64,000 nt of DNA from Paenibacillus sp. FSL R5-0345. GTDB taxonomy: Bacteria > Bacillota > Bacilli > Paenibacillales > Paenibacillaceae. The position numbers and the translations under genes are program-made. The notes beneath the pieces were generated by a model. It was not told the origin of the DNA and made no database searches. It was given only the letters and a program-made list of their open reading frames with translations. Below are positions 1-8,947 of the stretch, one piece after another. The stretch is from NCBI RefSeq assembly GCF_000758585.1, contig NZ_CP009281.1, positions 2,108,001 through 2,172,000 on the forward strand, written 5' to 3'. Positions within the stretch are counted from its first letter, which is position 1; every line of letters begins with the position of its first letter.

Positions 1-542
1 AGGTGATTTCGACCATACATTTTGACTCGCAGACTTCGGATAGGATATTGAAGTTAATTGAAGAATTTGAAGCGACTTGTTTGATTGACAGTCACTGGGA
101 CTATGCGTATTCGGGTTCCCATGACCATCCCATTCGTAGAAATGTAGATCCAGAGCAACGTGCCAAAAATGTTAGTCCGTCTGAGCTGGATGAGCTTGTG
201 AAAGTAGTTTTTTTGAGTAGTCTGAACGGGGAACAGTTAATAGAGCAGCTACATAGAATGCCTGTTGTGATCTATAAACATGGACAAGAGGACATTATTG
301 ATATAAGCCCTAAAGGCGTAAACAAATGGACAGGACTACAAAGATTGGGCGTAGAACCGCAGCAATTTATTGCTTTTGGCAACGATGCTAATGACATAGA
401 AATGTTTAGACAATCCGCACACTCGGTTTGTGTTGCCGAACATATAGCCTTGGGAGAAGTAGCAACGGAACGGGTGGGTAACGGAGAAGAGCAGATTGTT
501 AGAAAAATAATGAAGCTGGCGGAAGGGCTGCGATCTACGTGA
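1..542 (+). CDS. Cof-type HAD phosphatase, C-terminal part (5' truncated by window)
   Basis: This is the C-terminal part of a Cof/YidA-type HAD-superfamily phosphatase, a family of about 260-290 residues that dephosphorylates sugar phosphates or related small metabolites in the cytoplasm. The visible part contains the late HAD motifs: a lysine in DISPKGVNKWTGL and the acidic motif FGNDANDIEMF. The N-terminal DxDGT nucleophile motif is missing because the gene runs in from before base 1. A GTG at base 3 is in frame but would make an incomplete enzyme, so the real start is outside the window. A hairpin terminator follows the stop. Substrate unknown. Confidence 0.8.
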   Translation, partial: VISTIHFDSQTSDRILKLIEEFEATCLIDSHWDYAYSGSHDHPIRRNVDPEQRAKNVSPSELDELVKVVFLSSLNGEQLIEQLHRMPVVIYKHGQEDIIDISPKGVNKWTGLQRLGVEPQQFIAFGNDANDIEMFRQSAHSVCVAEHIALGEVATERVGNGEEQIVRKIMKLAEGLRST

Positions 543-618
543 CACTTAACTCAGCAGCTCAATAGCTCGGAGTCCATCAGCTGACCTAGCAAGGGTAGCG
601 AGAACATAGTTCAATAAA

Positions 619-647
619 AAAACCTGCCATTAAATCGGCAGGTTTTG
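619..647 (+). terminator. Rho-independent terminator after the HAD gene
   Basis: Inverted repeat AAAACCTGCC/GGCAGGTTTT with a short loop. It lies between the convergent HAD gene and MFS gene and is flanked by A and T runs, so it may work in both directions. Confidence 0.7.
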
Positions 648-684
648 GCATGTATAAGCTGAAATAAGTGCAACAACTATTAGG

Positions 685-1923
685 TTATATAAGTTCTTGG
701 CGGCGATGTAAATAACGATAGAGCACACAGCCGGATATGGCGCATATCGCCGCACATAATCCGATAAATCCATAGCCAGCTTGAAGTCCGCGCAGCAAGC
801 CTGTTTGCGTCTCCGCACCGTACAGCCGCTTCACACCTTCGATCACAGCACCTATAGCATAGTTGCCGATTACGCTACCCACTCCCATTAACGTAACTGT
901 AAATGTGATGGCGGTGTCACTGCCGTGAGGGTACCTTTTCGCGATAAAAGCCATAACCGTGGGATAAATCATCGCAATCCCGATTCCTGCAGCGGCAAAT
1001 AGAAATGCGAGCTTTTCTCCACCCAAAATTGCGGCAAACGTACACAGGGCAGAGAAGGCTGAAAAGATGATAAGCGATAGGTTAAATCCAATCTTATCAG
1101 TAACGGGTCCGAGTAGGAGTCTTGCTAACGAGAAGCAGAGAAAGAAGGTGGACAGCATTCCAGAAGCTGTAACCGTATCCCACTTGTATGCTTTTTCAAG
1201 AAAATTTACGAGCCATCCGCCTACGGCAAGCTCCGATACTACACCGAAGGACAGGATTAGAACCATTAGCCATAAAGCCGGATCACGGACCAGTGATTTT
1301 AGTGGAATTCGGTCCTCATGCGGAAGATCGTCACCCGGAAACGTACTCCGTAAGGCAAATAGAATAGGGAGTAAAGACAAGCTAAGCATTATTAGATACA
1401 TTCCACGCCAATCAAGTGTATGACCGAATATACTTACCGTCATTAGCCCTGTAGCCAGAAGTGGAGCTAACGTGGAACTAAACCCGTAAAAGAAATGGGA
1501 TAAGTTCATCATGGTCCCGGTATTTTTAACGAAGATACGTGCTCCCAGAATGGCAAGTCCAATCTCAAGCATTCCGTTTCCGATATACATCAGGAAGTAG
1601 GAAGCCGAGAAGAGGGGGTAGCTATGTGAGATGTAAATTAGAACGCCAGAGAATATCATGGATGCGAAAGCAATAATACTGACAGCCTTGATCCCCCACT
1701 TGCGAACCAATACAGCTGTAAAAGAACAGGCGATCAAATAACCTAGTGCGTTTAGGGATAGCAGGGTACCTAGCTGCTTTTCATCCAAATTAAAGTCAAA
1801 CTGAATTCTTGGAATGGCTGGCCCTTTAATATTTTCGGATATCCCAAACACAATAAACCCTAAAAAGATCGTTGCCAATTGCATGGCATAAACCTTATTA
1901 AATCCGCCAAAGCGCTTTTTCAA
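685..1923 (-). CDS. MFS transporter, FucP-like sugar permease
   Basis: 412-residue integral membrane protein with the usual 12 hydrophobic segments of the major facilitator superfamily. The N-terminal segment with GFIVFGISENIKGPAIPRI, and the late segment GIAMIYPTVMAFIAKRYP, resemble the FucP/sugar:proton symporter branch. It is the third gene of a leftward cluster after a ROK repressor and a sugar O-acetyltransferase (27 bp gap to the latter). The context points to uptake or efflux of a sugar or glycoside controlled by the ROK protein. The substrate cannot be told from sequence. MFS membership is seen; sugar specificity is inferred from neighbours. Confidence 0.8.
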   Translation of the reverse strand: MKKRFGGFNKVYAMQLATIFLGFIVFGISENIKGPAIPRIQFDFNLDEKQLGTLLSLNALGYLIACSFTAVLVRKWGIKAVSIIAFASMIFSGVLIYISHSYPLFSASYFLMYIGNGMLEIGLAILGARIFVKNTGTMMNLSHFFYGFSSTLAPLLATGLMTVSIFGHTLDWRGMYLIMLSLSLLPILFALRSTFPGDDLPHEDRIPLKSLVRDPALWLMVLILSFGVVSELAVGGWLVNFLEKAYKWDTVTASGMLSTFFLCFSLARLLLGPVTDKIGFNLSLIIFSAFSALCTFAAILGGEKLAFLFAAAGIGIAMIYPTVMAFIAKRYPHGSDTAITFTVTLMGVGSVIGNYAIGAVIEGVKRLYGAETQTGLLRGLQAGYGFIGLCAAICAISGCVLYRYLHRRQELI

Positions 1924-1950
1924 CGTGAGAACCTCCAGAATCGGGTATCT

Positions 1951-2568
1951 TTATTGCTCGGTGTCTCTATAGTACTCTTCTTTAAGTTTTTCCCAGTGTT
2001 GTTTATCGTCCTCCGTAATTTCTCTTAGCACTCTGCAAGGATTCCCCACGGCAATTACATTGTCAGGGATATCTTTAGTCACGACTGAACCTGCGCCGAT
2101 GATTACATTGTTGCCGATATTTACTCCAGGATTGATTACGGCATTTCCGCCAACCCACACATTGTTTCCAATGGTAATCGGTGTACCGAATTCGAGCATA
2201 CTAATACGAACGTCCGCATCAATGGGATGGCCGGCGGTATACACGCTTACTCTGGGTCCAAAGAGAACATTTTCACCAATCGTTACTTTTGCTACGTCCA
2301 GGATAATGCAGTCGAAATTAGCATAAAAGTTATTGCCAACTGTAATATTGCTGCCATAATCACAACGGAAAGGCGGCTCAATATGCAATGATTTGCCCGT
2401 AGACTCAAATAATTGCTTAAGTAACTCTACTCTATATTCGCCTTGTTCTTCCGTCGTATTGTTAAATAGACGGGTGAGCATTCTGGATCTTTTGCTATCT
2501 TTAGCTAATTCTTCTCCGCCCGCCATGTAAAGCTTTCCTGCAATCATATTCTCTTTGTTTGTTGCCAT
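1951..2568 (-). CDS. Sugar O-acetyltransferase (maltose/galactoside acetyltransferase family)
   Basis: 205-residue left-handed beta-helix acyltransferase of the Maa/LacA/NodL family, transferring acetyl from acetyl-CoA to sugars. The N-terminal maltose-acetyltransferase segment includes MIAGKLYMAGGEEL. The hexapeptide repeat core follows (YGSNITVGNNFYANFDCII, then VWVGGNAVINPGVNIGNN). The family's catalytic histidine is in TAGHPID. Length is normal for the family. A good ribosome binding site (AGGAGG) lies before the ATG. It is in one operon-like string with the upstream ROK regulator (30 bp gap) and the MFS gene. Acetylation of non-metabolised sugars before export is the classical proposal for this family. 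Confidence 0.88.
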   Translation of the reverse strand: MATNKENMIAGKLYMAGGEELAKDSKRSRMLTRLFNNTTEEQGEYRVELLKQLFESTGKSLHIEPPFRCDYGSNITVGNNFYANFDCIILDVAKVTIGENVLFGPRVSVYTAGHPIDADVRISMLEFGTPITIGNNVWVGGNAVINPGVNIGNNVIIGAGSVVTKDIPDNVIAVGNPCRVLREITEDDKQHWEKLKEEYYRDTEQ

Positions 2569-2598
2569 TCGTAATTCCTCCTGAAGTTCTTGTTAGTT

Positions 2599-3639
2599 TT
2601 AGCGGCGCTTTTCAACCAGTTGCAACGAATAGGTCAAGCTTTCCAGCGTGATCGCAATTAATCCGTTCATGTAATAATCATCAGGGTGATCCAGCACAAT
2701 TAGATGAGGCATATGCTCGTCTGGAATGAATGCCAGACAATTTTGATAGATATGTGGTATATCCTCTTGTCTAACTTGTTCGCCTGTGAGCGCTATCGTC
2801 TCAGGGTTAATAACTGCCGTCAATGAGGCAATGGTGTGAGCTGCTAAGGGGATAAATGTTTCTGTCTGCCCTAAACGAATGAATTGCTCGTCACGCGAGA
2901 TTCCAAAAGGTAAAAATGAGACTTCGCCCGCGAATCTAGTATTGCCTTTGTGGATATGCCCGTCGATCATCATCCCTGCACCTGGAAAGGCACCTTTGAT
3001 AAAGGTCAACACGACGATGGTCTTATCCTCTTCGTAATCCTGCTGTTTATAGAATCCGTAAACGGTTAGATTCATGTCATTTTCAACTGTGACTTCAACC
3101 TCGTATTTCTCTCTGAGGAGTGACTCTAAGGGAGCGTGAATTAAAGTGTTGATATCACAAATATTGATGACGCCTCGGTGAACCAGTCCCGGGATTCCAA
3201 TGCCAACGGCTTTGATGTTGTTATAGGCTTGAATTAGTGTGCCTACTAAGTGATCAATGGTTGTAGCGTCAATACTCTCAGCCTTGATATATCCATCATC
3301 TACACGTTCGCCAACGGAATTCGTTACTGCATAGGTTAAGGATTGTTGGCCATCTTCAATTTTGGCATAGATGCATGCGATGTAGGAGAAATCGGCATTA
3401 TAGATGAATCTTCGGGCCGGCCGACCTCCATTCGAAGCCTCCAGCTCCGTCTCAATGACTTCACCTGTCTCCATAAGCTCATTCAGAATATTTCCGCAAG
3501 TGGCAATACTTAACCCGGTGGCGGTTGCAATCGTTGATTTGGTTCCTTCTTTCATCGATTTCAAGGCTTGCTTGATGAGCTCCTGATTTATCTTTTTAAC
3601 ACGAATAGAATTGTTTGCGATTTGGTTTATTTTAATCAC
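2599..3639 (-). CDS. ROK-family transcriptional regulator (XylR/NagC-like)
   Basis: Sugar-responsive repressor of the ROK family. Residues near the N-terminus form a winged helix (GTKSTIATATGLSIATCGNI), followed by a ROK/sugar-kinase-like domain with GIGIPGLV and EVSFLPFGIS. The canonical zinc-binding cysteine cluster of ROK kinases is not evident. I prefer the GTG at 3639 as start. The reading frame extends to a TTG at 3678, but that TTG is part of a consensus -35 box (TTGACA), and an inverted repeat lies between it and the GTG. Spacing to an SD-like motif is poor for any candidate, so the start is uncertain. It is first in a leftward string with maa-like and MFS genes and probably controls them and itself. 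Confidence 0.82.
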   Translation of the reverse strand: MIKINQIANNSIRVKKINQELIKQALKSMKEGTKSTIATATGLSIATCGNILNELMETGEVIETELEASNGGRPARRFIYNADFSYIACIYAKIEDGQQSLTYAVTNSVGERVDDGYIKAESIDATTIDHLVGTLIQAYNNIKAVGIGIPGLVHRGVINICDINTLIHAPLESLLREKYEVEVTVENDMNLTVYGFYKQQDYEEDKTIVVLTFIKGAFPGAGMMIDGHIHKGNTRFAGEVSFLPFGISRDEQFIRLGQTETFIPLAAHTIASLTAVINPETIALTGEQVRQEDIPHIYQNCLAFIPDEHMPHLIVLDHPDDYYMNGLIAITLESLTYSLQLVEKRR

Positions 3640-3645
3640 CTCTAG

Positions 3646-3670
3646 ACTTTTAAAAATAGTTATTAAAAGT
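3646..3670 (-). promoter_or_regulatory. Probable ROK operator: inverted repeat downstream of TTGACA
   Basis: Perfect 8-bp arms ACTTTTAA/TTAAAAGT separated by 9 bp. On the minus strand a TTGACA box (3678-3673) lies immediately upstream. The AT-rich dyad overlaps where the -10 region would fall, as expected for autorepression by the adjacent ROK regulator. Confidence 0.5.
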
Positions 3671-3756
3671 GTTGTCAATACTATAACTTGGTGTTATATA
3701 AATGTCTATATTAGTTGAACTTTAAATTTTTCTATTAAGGTAATTGTGTGACTGCG

Positions 3757-3850
3757 GTGAACGCTTGGACTTCCGGCCGCTATTGTCCCCAGATTTCTTG
3801 ATTATATACCGTTTTTCACGGTTGAAATCTGGTGACAGTCCACGCTTCCT
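3757..3850. repeat. Large imperfect intergenic hairpin element
   Basis: About 94 bp with nested complementarity: outer arms around GCTTGGAC and GTCCACGC, inner arms CCAGATTTC/GAAATCTGG, and a small apical hairpin ACCGT/ACGGT. It has no U tract and no ORF. It sits between the start of the ROK gene and the end of the GNAT gene, and resembles a REP/MITE-like structured repeat. Confidence 0.5.
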
Positions 3851-3877
3851 TATTGAATGTTGCTAAGTTCAAAGTGT

Positions 3878-4387
3878 CTAGCCAATGATTTTATAATAGT
3901 AGATCGTCGCATGTAATTCACCGTTAGCTGATATTGCATAGTATGGTATACGTCCAGCTTGTATGTAGCCCATTGAAGTATAAAGGAGGTTGGAAGGGTC
4001 ACCTTCTCTTGTATCCAGCACGATTAAAGACCTGTCTTCCTGCGTAGCTCTGTCCTCAGCTTTTTGCATTAGTGAACGAGCAATACCATTCCGGCGATAA
4101 TTAGGGTGTGTCATCAGCTTTGCGATTTCGGCTCGATGTGTTCCGTTTGCTTTTGTACTTAAATGTAGTTGTACACTTCCTACGATAATCTCATTCATTG
4201 TTGCGACAAAAAGGATCACATCGGGAGCCAAAACATTGTGCCAGTATAAGACAGAGTCTGACGCATCTAAGGGTGGTAAAAAACCAATGGAGGCTCCATC
4301 CTCCACGACCTGTATAAGTAGCTCTGAAAGCTCATCTATAGATTCTTCAATCGAAAATAGTTGTTCAATGCTTACAATATTATTCAT
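3878..4387 (-). CDS. GNAT-family N-acetyltransferase
   Basis: 169-residue acetyltransferase of the GNAT fold. The acetyl-CoA binding motif A is clear: AKLMTHPNYRRNGIARSLM (R-x-x-G-x-A), followed by the helix with KAEDRATQEDRSLIVLDTRE and the C-terminal GYIQAGRIPYY strand typical of small-molecule acetylating members. GGAGG is placed 7 bp before the ATG. It is a single gene, leftward, divergent from the LysR gene. The substrate is unknown; related proteins acetylate small amines or antibiotics, but nothing here decides that. Confidence 0.85.
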   Translation of the reverse strand: MNNIVSIEQLFSIEESIDELSELLIQVVEDGASIGFLPPLDASDSVLYWHNVLAPDVILFVATMNEIIVGSVQLHLSTKANGTHRAEIAKLMTHPNYRRNGIARSLMQKAEDRATQEDRSLIVLDTREGDPSNLLYTSMGYIQAGRIPYYAISANGELHATIYYYKIIG

Positions 4388-4511
4388 GTTTTTTCCTCCA
4401 GCACTTTTAAGTTTAAAAATATAGCGAAATCATAACTGAATACATATAATTTGTATAACGAATTTTATAGATCGCAATCATTAATATTTTGAATCATAGA
4501 GGGTGCAATAC

Positions 4512-5369
4512 ATGGACTTATCTCAATTAGAAGCTTTTTTGGCAGTATGCAGAATCCGAAATTTCACCAAGGCCGCAGAACATCTACATATCTCCCAGTC
4601 CGCCGTTACCGCAAGAATAAAAGCATTAGAAAACGCCGTGGGCAAAGTACTTCTTACACGTGATAATCGGAATGTTAGCTTAACGCAAGCAGGAATTTCC
4701 TTTGTTCCATATGCTGAGCGGATGCTTCGTTTGTTTGAAGAGAGCAAGGTGACTCTATCCGAAGAGCTGGAGAACTATATCATTTTAAGTGGGCCTGGGT
4801 CCGTATGGCATTATTATTACCTGGAGCATATTCTTTCATTTAGACGTGATCATCCGAAGGTGGCTATCAAATTCCTAAGTTATATTGATTCCAGTTATAT
4901 GATTCGTGATCTTTTGTTGGATGGAATTGTACAAATTGCGATTAAATATGACCCGCCGGAACACCCCAAGGTAACCAAACACTTCTTGTTTGACGATGAG
5001 ATTGTTCTGGTTTCCACGCAATTAAGAGAGACATCTGTACGCAAGGAGGATTTTTTTCAGCGTGAGTATTGTCATTTAGAGTGGGGAGGCCCATTTCCAG
5101 AATGGTTTTCCAGTATAGTTGGACCAGGCTATGTGCCTGCACTTCAGACCGATCACTCGATGATTATGCTGGACATGCTGCTACTAGGAGAAGGCTTTGG
5201 ATTTCTACCCCGATCTATTGCACAACCGTATCTCGATCAACAGAGGCTATTTCAACTTCAATGTGAGTTAGACATGCCGATCACAAAGGCCTACGCGCTT
5301 TATTTAACAGAGAATACCGAAGATATTCGTGTACGGCTTGGGCTGGAGATGCTTGGGGTGGATAGGTAA
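4512..5369 (+). CDS. LysR-family transcriptional regulator
   Basis: 285-residue LTTR. The N-terminal winged helix-turn-helix is typical: SQLEAFLAVCRIRNFTKAAE, then SQSAVTARIKALE. A periplasmic-binding-like effector domain follows. The ATG at 4512 is chosen because GAGGGTG lies 6 bp upstream; an in-frame GTG at 4503 overlaps that site. It is divergent from the GNAT gene, which LysR proteins often control, but no target can be proven here. A moderate hairpin with a T run follows the stop. Confidence 0.87.
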   Translation: MDLSQLEAFLAVCRIRNFTKAAEHLHISQSAVTARIKALENAVGKVLLTRDNRNVSLTQAGISFVPYAERMLRLFEESKVTLSEELENYIILSGPGSVWHYYYLEHILSFRRDHPKVAIKFLSYIDSSYMIRDLLLDGIVQIAIKYDPPEHPKVTKHFLFDDEIVLVSTQLRETSVRKEDFFQREYCHLEWGGPFPEWFSSIVGPGYVPALQTDHSMIMLDMLLLGEGFGFLPRSIAQPYLDQQRLFQLQCELDMPITKAYALYLTENTEDIRVRLGLEMLGVDR

Positions 5370-5397
5370 GGCGTATTTGTATCGTATCTTATTTTTG

Positions 5398-5430
5398 GCT
5401 AATCAGAACCGTGTTCTGGGTGGCTTTTTT
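5398..5430 (+). terminator. Probable terminator after the LysR gene
   Basis: Imperfect stem centred on CAGAAC/GTTCTG followed by six T residues. Confidence 0.5.
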
Positions 5431-5450
5431 ATATGGAAATTATGGATTCT

Positions 5451-5732
5451 AATATAAATAAGCGTATCGTAATTTTATCTGCTCATATCATATCCGACGT
5501 TGATCATATCGCCAAGTAGGTGCTTATGATGGGACGAGGGGAGTTACTACATCAAGGAACGATTAAGGAATTGACTAAGGATCTGGAAGGAGAGGTTTGG
5601 GAAGCCGTTGTGCCCGGACGGATGCTCGCTCAAATCGAAGAATGGCGATTGCAATTTTCTATTTTGTCAGCTTCTATCCATCCGGTACAAATAGTCTTAG
5701 ATAGACGCTTATCTGAGTGCCGATTATACTGA
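5451..5732 (+). pseudogene. Remnant of an ABC transporter ATP-binding protein
   Basis: Only the C-terminal end of an ABC ATPase of the BcrA/CcmA (ABC-2 drug export) type is left. Bases 5451-5516 read as the segment after Walker B with the H-loop region (ILSAHIISDVDHIAK), then an in-frame TAG at 5517. The frame continues as MMGRGELLHQGTIKEL, the usual regulator segment. No Walker A, signature motif or start codon precedes it, and the last residues look frameshifted. The 5370-5851 interval otherwise contains a terminator and no intact gene. The in-frame stop and missing domains are seen; loss of a former transporter operon is inferred. Confidence 0.7.
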
Positions 5733-5851
5733 GTAATGGTAACAATTTATGAGAGTGATTGGAAGCGACTAACAATCAGGAACTTGAGAGATTTTTGTGA
5801 GAGCAGTGGGGTAGGATAGTAGAATTACTCGCATAGAGAGGAGCCTGAAGG

Positions 5852-8800
5852 TTGAGGACGATGAAATATCGGGGAATAGTCGGGATGGGGCTGTTTTTTA
5901 TCCTCGCGATTTCCCTATTAGTAAGTATTATTTCCCCAACAATTCAGGGTCAAGTAACCCCGGTGGCCAAGCAGGGCGTATTGGATTTGTCGAAGTGGGA
6001 TTTTGAGGAACAAGGACTAGTTGATCTAGACGGAGAATGGGAGTTTTATGAGAATGAATTACTGAGTCCCTCTGAGATTCAGCAAAGCAGTAATAAGAAA
6101 TCTACATATCTTTCTGTCCCAGGCACATGGAAAGGTAAGGGCTTAGAAGATGGGATGGACAGAAAGGGTGCTGGCACCTATCGACTTAAAGTGTTAGTCC
6201 AAGATTCGGATGAGATCCTTGGTCTAAAAATACGAAGTATACGCATGTCTCAAAAGTTATTTATCAATGGGAAGCAAGAGGGAGAGAACGGGGTTCCTTC
6301 AACACAAAGTGAGTCATTTAAGCCTGGGAATACTCCGTATACGGTATTTTTTCAATCTAATAACCGAGAGATAGAAATATTAATTCAAGTCTCTAATTTC
6401 AACTTTATCACTGGGGGGATCGTGAATTCAATCCCACTGGGCGCACAAGCCGATATTACAAAAGTGAACAGTATTCAGATCGGCACTGACATTGGAATTA
6501 TTCTGATTCTGGGGATGTTTGGTGCTTACCATCTCAGCTTCTATTTTGTCGGGCGTAGAGAAAAAGCCTATTTGCTCAGCGGTTTATATTTGCTTATTCT
6601 TTCTATGAATAATTCTCTATATGGAGAGAAGATATTTCAACAGTTATTACCCCATTTCCCTTTTGAATCAACCTATAAGATGTTGGAAATAAGCCAGTTT
6701 GTTGGGTCAATCATCATTATTATGTTTTACTGCTCGGTGGAGTCTAGGTTGATGTCAAGTAAGAGGATGAGGATCGTGTTATCTCCATTTGTCTTTTACT
6801 TGTTTTCGGTTTTGGTACTGCCGTATGATGTGCACATTCGTATGAAATATGTATTTGTTACTTATCTTGGAGTCGTTATGATCACAATTATTGTGAGAAT
6901 GATCTATTTATATGTTCGCAGTCAGAGCCAAACGACGGATCGAAAAGAATTGTTTTTGTTCATTGGCGGTGCGATTTCACTCCTGATTTTTTTCATTGAT
7001 GTAAGTCTCTATTCTGAAAATGCTCTGCAGACCGATTTGTTGGGTAAGTGCGGAGTGATTGGTTTTATTGTTTTCTTCAATATTATGTTAGCTGTACGAT
7101 TCTCCAACGCTTACGACAAGACGGAAACGCTGTCCCGTCAGCTGCTAGTCTCGAATCAGCTTAAAGATGAATTTCTGATGAACACATCTCATGAGATCAA
7201 AACCCCATTGCATGGCATTATGAATATGACATCCTTTTTATTAGAAGATGGCGAAGATAATCTGTATCCGATACAGAAACAGAATCTTTGGTTGATTAAG
7301 GACACTTCTACGAAGCTGTCTATGCTTATTCAGGATTTGATTGATGTTAGTCTTTTGAAGCATGGAGAATTACGATTACAGCAGACAGTGGTTGATCTAA
7401 GAGTGGCTTCCCAAATTGTATTTGATGTGTTGCAGTTTGAACTTGCGGGAAAATCGGTGAGATTAGATAATCAGGTGGAACCCGATGTTTGGGTGCTTGC
7501 AGATGATAGCCGACTAAGACAGGTAATGTACAATTTAGTTCACAATGCGATCAAGCATACGGATGAAGGATTAATTCAGATAAAAGCTTATGTAGAGGGA
7601 AATACGGTGACTGTCGCGGTGGAAGATACAGGAACTGGGATATCCCCCGATATGCATACGGCCATATTCGAATATTTTGAACAGGTCGATAAACCTCTTC
7701 CGCAAGATGGCTACACAGGAATGGGCGTTGGTTTGTACATTAGCCGGAAGCTCATCGAACGGATGGGTGGTGAGATTAGGGTAGATTGGTCTGAGATTGG
7801 CCAAGGCACTCGAATGATCTTCACATTGCCCAAAATAGAGCGGATTCCAGGCTACCTCGAAGCAGCAGCTACAGGGGCGGGACAGCACGCGCATTTTGAG
7901 CAGACCTCGCTTGATATTGTAGATCAAAGCGGATATACAATCCTAATTGTGGATGATGAAGCATCTAATATCCATATTCTGCTGAACATTTTAAGACGGC
8001 ATCATTATAATGTAATTACTGCGTTTTCAGCGAATGAAGCAATAGACAAAATGGAGCAATACCCGAATGTGGATCTAGTCATATTAGATGTCATGATGCC
8101 GGGTATTTCAGGAATTGAGCTATGTAGAACATTACGGGTACGTTACTCCATTCTGGATTTACCTATTCTGTTTGCTACAGTTAAGGACGCACCAACGGAT
8201 ATAGCGCTTGGCTTCAGGGCTGGGGCGAATGATTATATCACTAAGCCATTTGATGGCGAGACACTGATGGCGAGAATTCAGACGCTGATTGCTATGAAAA
8301 CATCGATACAGGAAGCGATACGAAATGAGTATGCTTTTCATCAAGCACAAATTAAGCCTCATTTTCTGTATAACGCACTGAGTAGTGTAATCTCTTTCTG
8401 TTATACAGATGGAGAGAAAGCCGCTTATTTGTTATCCATGCTAAGTCAATACATTCGTTATATTCTCGATATGGATCGGTCCACTTTAGTTGTTCCGTTA
8501 CACCGGGAGTTAGAATTGATTCAAGCTTATGTGGAGATCGAAAAAGCTCGGTTTGGAGAGCGGTTCGATTTTATTTTTAAAATGGATGAGGGTCTACGTT
8601 CTGTTGAGATTCCTTCCTTATGTATTCAGCCGTTTGTCGAAAATGCGATCAGACATGGGTTGTTTGAAAAAGAGGGTCAGGGCAGAGTTTCGCTCACGGT
8701 TCAAGCAGGCGGTAACTATATGAAAGTTATCATCGAAGATGATGGTATAGGTATTCCAGATGATCTGCTATATCAATTAACCGGAGACGGGCAGCTAGAT

Positions 8801-8947
8801 GGCAGCATCGGTATCCATAACATTCGAAAGCGTATAGGCGCTATCCCCGGAGCCACCCTTACCATTCATTCCGACCTTGGGTTCGGAACCAAAGTTACGA
8901 TGTATTTACCAGCAAGCCTTGGGAGCATGGAGGGAGAAGCACGATGA
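5852..8947 (+). CDS. Hybrid sensor histidine kinase with two transmitter modules (7TMR-DISM, HisKA, REC, LytS-like)
   Basis: 1031-residue membrane sensor. The N-terminal signal/TM segment is followed by an extracellular jelly-roll-like sensor (about 45-195), then seven hydrophobic segments (about 205-425), the 7TMR-DISM layout. A HisKA/HATPase_c transmitter follows with His447 in TSHEIKTPLHG and the G boxes. Next is a receiver domain (about 690-805) with Asp746 in VILDVMMPG. Last comes a second, LytS-type transmitter with His837 in IKPHFLYNAL and its own ATPase (NAIRHGLF, DDGIGIP). Start TTG at 5852 follows GAGGAG and AAGG; ATG at 5861 is an alternative. The stop overlaps the regulator start by 4 bp (ATGA), so the two are probably coupled and act together. 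Confidence 0.9.
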   Translation: MRTMKYRGIVGMGLFFILAISLLVSIISPTIQGQVTPVAKQGVLDLSKWDFEEQGLVDLDGEWEFYENELLSPSEIQQSSNKKSTYLSVPGTWKGKGLEDGMDRKGAGTYRLKVLVQDSDEILGLKIRSIRMSQKLFINGKQEGENGVPSTQSESFKPGNTPYTVFFQSNNREIEILIQVSNFNFITGGIVNSIPLGAQADITKVNSIQIGTDIGIILILGMFGAYHLSFYFVGRREKAYLLSGLYLLILSMNNSLYGEKIFQQLLPHFPFESTYKMLEISQFVGSIIIIMFYCSVESRLMSSKRMRIVLSPFVFYLFSVLVLPYDVHIRMKYVFVTYLGVVMITIIVRMIYLYVRSQSQTTDRKELFLFIGGAISLLIFFIDVSLYSENALQTDLLGKCGVIGFIVFFNIMLAVRFSNAYDKTETLSRQLLVSNQLKDEFLMNTSHEIKTPLHGIMNMTSFLLEDGEDNLYPIQKQNLWLIKDTSTKLSMLIQDLIDVSLLKHGELRLQQTVVDLRVASQIVFDVLQFELAGKSVRLDNQVEPDVWVLADDSRLRQVMYNLVHNAIKHTDEGLIQIKAYVEGNTVTVAVEDTGTGISPDMHTAIFEYFEQVDKPLPQDGYTGMGVGLYISRKLIERMGGEIRVDWSEIGQGTRMIFTLPKIERIPGYLEAAATGAGQHAHFEQTSLDIVDQSGYTILIVDDEASNIHILLNILRRHHYNVITAFSANEAIDKMEQYPNVDLVILDVMMPGISGIELCRTLRVRYSILDLPILFATVKDAPTDIALGFRAGANDYITKPFDGETLMARIQTLIAMKTSIQEAIRNEYAFHQAQIKPHFLYNALSSVISFCYTDGEKAAYLLSMLSQYIRYILDMDRSTLVVPLHRELELIQAYVEIEKARFGERFDFIFKMDEGLRSVEIPSLCIQPFVENAIRHGLFEKEGQGRVSLTVQAGGNYMKVIIEDDGIGIPDDLLYQLTGDGQLDGSIGIHNIRKRIGAIPGATLTIHSDLGFGTKVTMYLPASLGSMEGEAR

